Origin: an uncultured Bacteroidota bacterium
GTDB lineage: Bacteria; Bacteroidota; Bacteroidia; Bacteroidales; UBA12481
Assembly: GCA_903832165.1 (NCBI GenBank)
Contig: CAILAQ010000579.1
Location: forward strand, 1-5,130
Direction of reading: 5' to 3'
DNA length: 5,130 bases
Part shown: piece by piece, positions 1-5,130 of the stretch
Numbering within the stretch: position 1 is the first letter of the stretch
How the letters are laid out: every line of letters begins with the position of its first letter
The notes under the pieces: generated by a model
Seen by the model: only the letters and a program-made list of their open reading frames with translations
The model's database searches: none
What the model was told of the DNA's origin: nothing
Position numbers and translations under genes: made by a program

Positions 1-158
1 CTGTCATGATCAAATAACAAGGTCTTCGTATCAACTTTCCACCCGGCAGTCTTGTGACAAAGGGAACAATCCTTGTCAAAGCCTTTCCCGTGCGGAGATT
101 GACCGTATCCCAATGTTATGCAAAGCAAGAAGCTTAGCGTAAATGAGAGCTTGAGCAT
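1..158 (-). CDS. Multiheme cytochrome c, N-terminal fragment (3' end beyond window)
   Basis: The first 52 codons of a secreted c-type cytochrome are visible; the frame is open to the left edge. It starts at ATG (156-158), 12 bases after the stop of the barrel gene, so it is very probably co-transcribed with it. Residues 1-20 form a signal peptide: MLK, a hydrophobic core (LSFTLSFLLCITLG), then YGQ as a plausible cleavage region. The mature part opens with a heme-binding CSLCH at residues 31-35, followed by KTAGW and then a FDH motif at residues 49-51. The same order (CxxCH, a Trp four to five residues later, then F-x-H) begins each triheme module of the giant cytochrome at 1806-5130. The two proteins therefore probably share a module type, and more hemes should follow off the edge. 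Heme would be attached in the periplasm. Total heme number, size and final location cannot be seen. Confidence 0.85.
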   Translation of the reverse strand, partial: MLKLSFTLSFLLCITLGYGQSPHGKGFDKDCSLCHKTAGWKVDTKTLLFDHD

Positions 159-170
159 GATTTCAAAGCC
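159..170 (-). promoter_or_regulatory. Short intergenic leader with a weak possible ribosome binding site
   Basis: Only 12 bases separate the TGA of the barrel gene (171-173) from the ATG of the downstream cytochrome. The tetramer GAGG (169-172 on the minus strand) overlaps that stop codon and lies 10 bases before the ATG. This could act as a weak Shine-Dalgarno or allow termination-reinitiation coupling. The rest of the leader is A/T-rich. No promoter or terminator is visible, which supports one transcript. Confidence 0.35.
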
Positions 171-1787
171 TCAGAATCTTTTATTAATACTTAGATATAT
201 GCGGTGGTAGTTACTTGAATTTTCAAAGGTCAGCTCGTAATCAACGGACAGCGATAATTTATTTTTAACCTGCCACGACAAATTCAATTGAGCTACATTC
301 TGAATAAGCTTGGTGGTTGAGTTCAGGAAATTATAATCAATAAACCGATAGCTGAAGTCGGTGTACATTTTTCCCGGAATGATATCCTTAGATAATCGAA
401 CTTCATATACCTGCCCATTCATGTAATTGGTCTTCAGTAAATTTGCTGTCAGAGTTGCAGTAGCCTTTATCCAGGGAACCTGGTTAAAAGTCAGGTACCC
501 ATTCAGGCTTTCATTTGGATTGGTATCACCATTTCGGAAACGATAACCACCATTCAAGCCAATACTTATCAGGTTTCCCGGCCGGTAATTCACTTTCACC
601 TGTAATCCCTGGCGTGTAGCCTCTTCGAGTAACCGGTCGGCGAAGCTTTTATATGTTTCGTAATAGATCACATTTTTCCGGGCATCATAAGAAGCAAACA
701 ACGACAATTGTTTAAAAGGCTTATATCTCAACGATGCATACAAACCGGTAAGGGTTGGCTGATTTTTTGGAATTCCTTCTACAACCTTGTATAGGTCAAG
801 TTCGCAGGATGTAAAGAAAAACAGGTTCTTCAGCAATGAATTGTCATGCTGGAAATAAACAAACCGGCGGTCTGTAAACCCTGCATTCCGTTGCTCAAAA
901 AATGCAAAAGAGGACTGCATCCTGCCATTTTTCGTTGCCAGGTTGTGGGCGGCAAAAGCGCCATATTCCAATAATTTGAAATTAACATTGTAATCGGCAT
1001 CATTGGGCCGCGAGCCGGCAACTGCACCCATGGTAAACTGTCCCATCCTTGCTTCGGCCTGGATACCGTCAACCGCTCCGATATTGGATAAGTTCATGTT
1101 TATCCTGCGACCCGCCGAAACAGAAATCTTATCAGTCACGTCATAATTAACAGCCAGGCTGTAGATCTTCAGCGCATTGAACACATTCTGCTGAACATCC
1201 GACCATTTTTTCAGCTGATGGGAAAAGGTAATATAACTCTCTGCAGAAAATCTGGAATTACCCAGGTTGTTGGCCCTCGTCGAAAAAGTATATCTCATCC
1301 TTTGAGAATTATCAGCCGTGGTATTCGATAAATTCGAATAGGATGAAACCGATAAGGAGCCCTGAATATCCTGCTGGCGCTTCAGCTCAGTCGCCTTTAC
1401 CGGTGACCCGGCGGTATCCCTCACTGCTGCAGGAGAAATCGGCAATTCAACCGGGTCATCGGCCTTCACCTTAACCTCCGCCTTTTTAATCTTCACTTTT
1501 ACCACCACCGAATCGTCGGGCTTAACATCAACCTTCCCCAGCGGTTTTCCCACGCAGGAAACAGAGGACAGGCTCTCAACCAGAATAAGGGGGACCAGAT
1601 CATTACCCGTCTGTAGGTAAACTGTATCGCCCAGATGTATATTTTCAGTACCGGAAAACTTCACATAAATATTTTGGATAGTAATATAAGACACCTTCCC
1701 CGCTAACAAAGTAGAGGCCTCTTGTCCGCTTACTCTCAGAAAAGCAGACATAACCATGGCGACAAATATGAATTTTCTTTTATCCAA
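171..1787 (-). CDS. Outer-membrane beta-barrel protein, candidate porin partner of the flanking multiheme cytochromes
   Basis: A 538-residue predicted outer-membrane protein with no CxxCH motif. Residues 1-21 look like a signal peptide: basic DKRK, hydrophobic FIFVAMVMSAFL, then RVSG before QEA. Residues about 28-100 form a small beta-rich, SH3-like domain (GKVSYITIQ, then HLGDTVYL) holding Cys78. A Pro/charged linker follows (about 101-140). From about residue 143 to the end, alternating polar/hydrophobic strands separated by turns fit a transmembrane barrel; I count about 20-22 strands by eye. The last residue is Phe after LSINKRF, the usual C-terminal signal for BAM insertion. The start is taken as TTG at 1785-1787: an in-frame TAA lies two codons upstream (1791-1793), and the first in-frame ATG (residue 11) would remove the basic n-region. 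It sits between two cytochrome genes, as the porin does in porin-cytochrome operons. It is shorter than MtrB-type porins (roughly 700 residues), and I do not recognise a named family. An exporter or structural barrel is an alternative. Confidence 0.85.
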   Translation of the reverse strand: MDKRKFIFVAMVMSAFLRVSGQEASTLLAGKVSYITIQNIYVKFSGTENIHLGDTVYLQTGNDLVPLILVESLSSVSCVGKPLGKVDVKPDDSVVVKVKIKKAEVKVKADDPVELPISPAAVRDTAGSPVKATELKRQQDIQGSLSVSSYSNLSNTTADNSQRMRYTFSTRANNLGNSRFSAESYITFSHQLKKWSDVQQNVFNALKIYSLAVNYDVTDKISVSAGRRINMNLSNIGAVDGIQAEARMGQFTMGAVAGSRPNDADYNVNFKLLEYGAFAAHNLATKNGRMQSSFAFFEQRNAGFTDRRFVYFQHDNSLLKNLFFFTSCELDLYKVVEGIPKNQPTLTGLYASLRYKPFKQLSLFASYDARKNVIYYETYKSFADRLLEEATRQGLQVKVNYRPGNLISIGLNGGYRFRNGDTNPNESLNGYLTFNQVPWIKATATLTANLLKTNYMNGQVYEVRLSKDIIPGKMYTDFSYRFIDYNFLNSTTKLIQNVAQLNLSWQVKNKLSLSVDYELTFENSSNYHRIYLSINKRF

Positions 1788-1805
1788 AGCTTAATTTCAA
1801 TTTAA
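1788..1805 (-). promoter_or_regulatory. 18-base A/T-rich leader without a Shine-Dalgarno, preceding a TTG start
   Basis: This is the whole gap between the TAG of the giant cytochrome (1806-1808) and the TTG start of the barrel gene. It reads TTAAATTGAAATTAAGCT on the coding strand, with no AGGAGG-like element. A/T-rich leaders lacking Shine-Dalgarno sites are usual in Bacteroidota. Together with the rare TTG start and the close stop codon, it may mean that the barrel is translated weakly or by coupling to the upstream gene. Confidence 0.45.
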
Positions 1806-2291
1806 CTATCCACGCGGATGACAGCCTAAACAAGCTGTACTGGTATAAGAATATCCTGATCTACCCTGGTGCTTGCTATCCATAGTCGTCTTGCTGTGCT
1901 CGTGACAATTAAGGCAGTTGAAAACCGCAAAATTTGACGCGGTGGTATGGCATTGCGTGCACAAGGTCCATTTCCCTTTATGGTGACCACTATTAATCGG
2001 AAAATATTTGGTATCGTGATTATATGTTGAAGGCGTCCACGCCGTATTTGTATGGCAGGATGCACAGTCCGTTGGGAATTGTGCGGTCAGATGGTTAGGA
2101 TTGGTAGCGGCATTGTATTTCGCCGAGTGGCATCCGTAGCAGGTATTCGGGGTAGTCGAATAATTGCCTTTGTGACACAGGACACAGTTGGTGGAAATGG
2201 CCGAATGAGCTCCCGTCAGCGGATAATAGGTGGTGTGTATTCCAAAGGTGGCAGGTGCCCAGCCGGCATTAGTAGTATGGCAATCCGTGCA
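1806..2291 (-). other. Divergent seven-heme C-terminal tail of the giant cytochrome
   Basis: This is the last 161 residues of the cytochrome. It has seven motifs: CTDCH, CVLCH, CYGCH, CASCH, CTQCH, CLNCH and CLGCH. The first three form a triheme module in which FNH is replaced by FGIH. The last four form a distinct cap with PINSGHH, a KGKW segment, CHEHSK, DSKH and a final CLGCHPRG just before the stop. The cap has extra non-CxxCH histidines. From memory, a C-terminal pattern of this kind (GHH or GKH, CHEH, a final CHPRG-like end) recurs in repeat-type multiheme cytochromes of several phyla. It may therefore be a conserved end cap or docking face, but this is inference. Confidence 0.75.
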
Positions 2292-5130
2292 GGTGGATGA
2301 CAAAGCCAGTGTCTTGTGATTGGGATTCACGGCAGTATTATAATCCGTCTGATGGCAGGCTGAGCAAGCTGTTGGTGTATTCGGGAACCCGTTTGCATGG
2401 CATTTGGAACATAACACGGTAGTATGAGCTCCAGTCAGCGGAAAAATGGTGGTTGAATGGTTAAAGGTGGCATTCAGCCAGTTATTAGCATTATGGCACA
2501 TCTTGCAATCCAGCGGATAAGCCTGGGCCTTGTGATCCTTGGCATTGTCATACTGCACCTGGTGACAGGCAATGCAATCAGTCTTTGTATTCAGAATTGT
2601 ACCCTTATGACAATCTGAGCATTGAACAATAACAGCATGTCCACCCGATAATGCAAATCCGGTGGTGGTATGATTAAATGTGGAAGGCTTCCAGGCAGTC
2701 GTATTATGGCACGGCTCACAAACCTTGGGAATGCCGGCAGTTACATGAGCCGGTGTGGCTGAAGCAGTATATTTAGTGGCGTGACAGGAATTGCAATCTG
2801 AAGGTATTGCCGTAAATCCGTTGGCATGACATTTGGCGCATAATACCGCTGTATGGGATCCCGTCAGAGGGAAGTTGGTGTTTGCGTGATTAAAGGAAGC
2901 GTTCAGCCAGTTGTTCGGATTGTGGCACATCTTGCAATCAGTCGGATATGCCTGGGTTTTGTGATCCTTTGCATTATCGTACTGCACCTGGTGACAGGCG
3001 ATACAATCAGTCTTTGTATTCAGAACTGTACCCTTATGACAATCTGAGCATTGAACAATAACGGCGTGTCCACCCGATAATGCAAATCCGGTGGTGGTAT
3101 GATTAAATGTGGAAGGCTTCCATGCTGTCGTGTTATGGCACGGCTCGCAAACTTTGGGAATGCCCGCTGTCACATGGTTCGGGGTGACTGAAGCGGTATA
3201 TTTGGTCGTATGGCAGGAATTGCAATCCATCGGTGTTCCTCCGGAAAATCCATTGCTATGGCACTTGGCACACAGTACGCTGGTATGCGATCCTGTTAGT
3301 GGAAAACTGGTATTTGCATGATTAAAGGAAGCGTTCAGCCAGTTGTTCGGATTGTGGCACATTTTGCAGTCCAATGGATAGGCCTGGGTTTTGTGATCCT
3401 TCGCATTATCATACTGAACCTGGTGACAGGCGATACAGTCAGTTTTGGTATTGAGAACTGTACCCTTATGACAATCTGAACACTGCACGATCACAGTATG
3501 ACCGCCTGTAAGGGCAAAACCCGTGGTCGTATGATTAAATGCCGATGGTTTCCATGCAGTAGTGTTATGACAAGGTTCACAAACCTGAGGTATGCCCGCG
3601 GCTAAATGGTTTGGGGTAACCGATGCATTATATTTCGCAGTATGGCAGGATTTACAATCCGCAGGGATTGCACTAAACCCATTTGAATGGCATTTTGCAC
3701 ATAAAAGTCCTGTGTGAGATCCGGTAAGCGGGAAGCTGGTGTTCGCATGATTAAAAGAAGCGTTCAGCCAGTTGTTCGGATTGTGACACATTTTGCAGTC
3801 CAAAGGATAAGCCTGGGTTTTGTGATCCTTGGCATTGTCATACTGCACCTGGTGACAGGCAATACAATCGGTTTTGGTATTTTGAACAGTTCCCTTATGA
3901 CAGTCTGAACACTGCACTACAAGCGTATGACCGCCAGTCAGGGCAAAGCCGGTGGTCGTATGATTGAATGAGGAAGGTTTCCAGGCAGTCGTATTGTGAC
4001 AAGGTTCGCAAACCTTTGGAATACCCGCTGCCACATGGTTTGGCGTTGCCGATGCATTGTATTTTGTTGCATGGCAGGAATTACAATCTGAAGCGATGGC
4101 GTTAAACCCATTGGCATGACACTTGGCGCATAACAGGTTGGTGTGCGATCCTGTCAGAGGGAAACCGGTATTGGCATGATTAAAGGATGCGTTCAGCCAG
4201 TTGTTCGGATTGTGGCACATCTTGCAATCCACCGGGTAAACCTGGGTTTTGTGATCCTTGGCATTGTCGTACTGAACCTGGTGACAGGCAATACAATCGG
4301 TTTTGGTATTCAGCACGGTCCCCTTGTGGCAATCTGAACACTGGGAAATCCTGGTGTGACCTCCGGTCAGCTCAAATCCCGTTGTGGTATGATTAAATAC
4401 TGATGGTTTCCACGCAGTTGTGTTGTGGCAGGGTTCGCAAACTTTTGAAATACCTGCTGCAATATGGTTCGGGGTAACCGAAGTGTTGTATTTGGAGGTA
4501 TGGCAGGAATTACAATCCGATGGGATTGCACCGTAACCATTGATATGACACTTGGTGCAGGAAATTGCCGTGTGCGACCCGGTGAGCGAAAAGCCGGTGG
4601 TCGAGTGATTGAAATTTGCATTCTGCCAGTTATCAGAATTATGACAAATCTTACAATCCAATGGAAAGGACTTGCTTTTGTGATCCTTTGCATTATCGTA
4701 CTGAACCTGATGACAGGCAATACAGTCGGTTGGGATGGCAACAAAACCATTCACATGACACTTAGCGCATAAAACATTTGTATGCGCCCCGGTAAGTGGG
4801 AATATCGTTGAGGAGTGATTGAATTTTGCATTCAGCCAGTCGTTGGAGTTATGGCACATCTTGCAATCCAGGGGATACGACTGAGCTTTATGATCCTTCG
4901 CTTTATCATACTGTACCTGATGACAGGAAATACAATCAGTTTTGGTATTCGAAACAGTCCCTTTGTGACAATCTGAGCATTGCACAACCCTTGTATGGCC
5001 ACCATTGAGTTCATAGCCGGTAGAGGTATGGTTGAATGAAGAGGGCTTCCATGCTGTCGTGGTATGGCAGGGTTCACAAACCTTGGGAATACCTGCTGCC
5101 ACATGGTTCGGATTTGCTGAGGCATCATAC
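1806..5130 (-). CDS. Giant tandem-repeat multiheme cytochrome c, at least 46 hemes (5' end beyond window)
   Basis: The visible 1107 codons, open to the right edge, carry 46 CxxCH motifs, about one per 24 residues. That density is similar to tetraheme cytochrome c3. The motifs fall into triheme modules: heme 1 (CEPCH or CKMCH, with a Trp soon after), an FNH, a TGxH or GGH, heme 2 (CSDCH or CAKCH), heme 3 (CIACH or CNSCH), then DHK or PNH. Modules pair into 143-residue hexaheme units, five of them in a row (2292-4439), preceded by a nonaheme unit (4440-5078) and followed by a seven-heme tail (1806-2291). It should be an exported, covalently heme-loaded electron-transfer protein related to multiheme cytochrome c3/c7-like families. 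No transmembrane segment, lipobox or type IX secretion C-terminal domain is visible; the signal peptide must lie off the edge. The first in-window start-like codon, GTG at 5100-5102, is not the start: the nine codons before it encode YDASANPNH, which matches the end of a repeat. The role in extracellular electron transfer or charge storage is inferred. Confidence 0.95.
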   Translation of the reverse strand, partial: YDASANPNHVAAGIPKVCEPCHTTTAWKPSSFNHTSTGYELNGGHTRVVQCSDCHKGTVSNTKTDCISCHQVQYDKAKDHKAQSYPLDCKMCHNSNDWLNAKFNHSSTIFPLTGAHTNVLCAKCHVNGFVAIPTDCIACHQVQYDNAKDHKSKSFPLDCKICHNSDNWQNANFNHSTTGFSLTGSHTAISCTKCHINGYGAIPSDCNSCHTSKYNTSVTPNHIAAGISKVCEPCHNTTAWKPSVFNHTTTGFELTGGHTRISQCSDCHKGTVLNTKTDCIACHQVQYDNAKDHKTQVYPVDCKMCHNPNNWLNASFNHANTGFPLTGSHTNLLCAKCHANGFNAIASDCNSCHATKYNASATPNHVAAGIPKVCEPCHNTTAWKPSSFNHTTTGFALTGGHTLVVQCSDCHKGTVQNTKTDCIACHQVQYDNAKDHKTQAYPLDCKMCHNPNNWLNASFNHANTSFPLTGSHTGLLCAKCHSNGFSAIPADCKSCHTAKYNASVTPNHLAAGIPQVCEPCHNTTAWKPSAFNHTTTGFALTGGHTVIVQCSDCHKGTVLNTKTDCIACHQVQYDNAKDHKTQAYPLDCKMCHNPNNWLNASFNHANTSFPLTGSHTSVLCAKCHSNGFSGGTPMDCNSCHTTKYTASVTPNHVTAGIPKVCEPCHNTTAWKPSTFNHTTTGFALSGGHAVIVQCSDCHKGTVLNTKTDCIACHQVQYDNAKDHKTQAYPTDCKMCHNPNNWLNASFNHANTNFPLTGSHTAVLCAKCHANGFTAIPSDCNSCHATKYTASATPAHVTAGIPKVCEPCHNTTAWKPSTFNHTTTGFALSGGHAVIVQCSDCHKGTILNTKTDCIACHQVQYDNAKDHKAQAYPLDCKMCHNANNWLNATFNHSTTIFPLTGAHTTVLCSKCHANGFPNTPTACSACHQTDYNTAVNPNHKTLALSSTCTDCHTTNAGWAPATFGIHTTYYPLTGAHSAISTNCVLCHKGNYSTTPNTCYGCHSAKYNAATNPNHLTAQFPTDCASCHTNTAWTPSTYNHDTKYFPINSGHHKGKWTLCTQCHTTASNFAVFNCLNCHEHSKTTMDSKHQGRSGYSYTSTACLGCHPRG
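2292..4439 (-). repeat. Tandem array of five 143-residue (429-bp) hexaheme units
   Basis: Unit boundaries, taken at each CEPCH, are 4011-4439, 3582-4010, 3150-3581, 2721-3149 and 2292-2720. Four are exactly 429 bp. The unit at 3150-3581 is 432 bp because it has one extra residue (SGGTPMDC where its neighbours have an SAIPADC-type loop). Each unit holds an A module of 71 residues (CEPCH, CSDCH, CIACH, ending DHK plus linker) and a B module of 72 residues (CKMCH, CAKCH, then usually CNSCH, ending PNH plus linker). The block beginning gcgttcagccagttgttcgg recurs at 2899, 3331, 3760 and 4189, showing the period directly. The last unit (2292-2720) has a degenerate end (CSKCH, CSACH, QTDYN) that leads into the tail. 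Confidence 0.95.
4440..5078 (-). repeat. Variant nonaheme unit with three triheme modules
   Basis: This 213-residue unit begins at a CEPCH like the others but has nine hemes. It holds an A module (4866-5078), a 70-residue middle module (4656-4865) and a B module (4440-4655). The middle module starts like B (CKMCH, FNH, TGAH, CAKCH, NGF) but ends like A (CIACH, then QVQYDNAKDHK). It looks like a B/A hybrid joined near the third heme motif. Its B module is also more divergent (CKICH, CTKCH, INGYGAIP) than those in the five-unit array. Confidence 0.85.

Noticed and set aside
830..1072. An 80-residue frame on the minus strand inside the barrel gene
   Set aside because: It is out of frame with a convincing barrel protein and has no identifiable domain.
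1806..1904. Type IX secretion C-terminal sorting domain on the cytochrome
   Set aside because: The C-terminus is a heme-rich cap ending in CHPRG and lacks the beta-rich sorting domain typical of that system.
2292..5078. CRISPR array or DNA-level satellite repeat
   Set aside because: The 429-bp repeats are coding, keep frame, and differ mainly at synonymous positions. There are no short direct repeats with unique spacers.
5100..5102. GTG as the start of the giant cytochrome
   Set aside because: The upstream frame is open and encodes the end of a repeat module, and no signal peptide follows the GTG. It is simply the Val of PNHVAAG.
4832..5128. Open frames overlapping the cytochrome in other frames, on both strands (for example 2052-2300, 2853-3047, 3714-3908, 4143-4337, 4367-4750, 4464-4772, 4832-5128)
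   Set aside because: They recur with the 429-bp period as shadows of the heme repeat, have no start context or recognisable domain, and lie wholly inside a frame with 46 CxxCH motifs.

Overview
The window holds three genes, all on the minus strand and in one apparent operon. Transcription runs from high to low coordinates. First comes a giant multiheme c-type cytochrome (1806-5130, its 5' end beyond the right edge). Next is an outer-membrane beta-barrel protein (171-1787). Last is the start of a second multiheme cytochrome c (1-158, cut by the left edge). The gaps are only 18 and 12 bases, and there is no terminator-like hairpin or unexplained non-coding stretch.

The organism is most likely a Gram-negative anaerobe of the Bacteroidota or a relative such as Ignavibacteria. 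The evidence is a beta-barrel ending in a terminal phenylalanine, near absence of Shine-Dalgarno sequences with A/T-rich leaders, moderate GC, and a cytochrome style (CxxCH, FNH, TGxH, PNH repeats) familiar from those groups. This is inferred from style, not from a search.

The large cytochrome is the main feature. The visible part has 1107 codons with 46 CxxCH heme-binding motifs. They are arranged as 15 triheme modules of about 70-75 residues plus one terminal heme. Most modules are paired into hexaheme units of 143 residues (429 bp) repeated in tandem. One nonaheme unit at the right looks like a recombinant, and the C-terminal seven-heme tail is divergent. Each repeated module also has three non-CxxCH histidines at fixed places, enough to give every heme a second axial His ligand.

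Taken together, the layout (multiheme cytochrome, porin-like barrel, multiheme cytochrome) suggests a trans-envelope electron conduit analogous to porin-cytochrome complexes. The cytochrome architecture and the small barrel do not obviously match the Mtr or Omb/Oma/Omc types. The function is inference; the heme motifs, repeats, signal peptides and gene order are read directly from the sequence.
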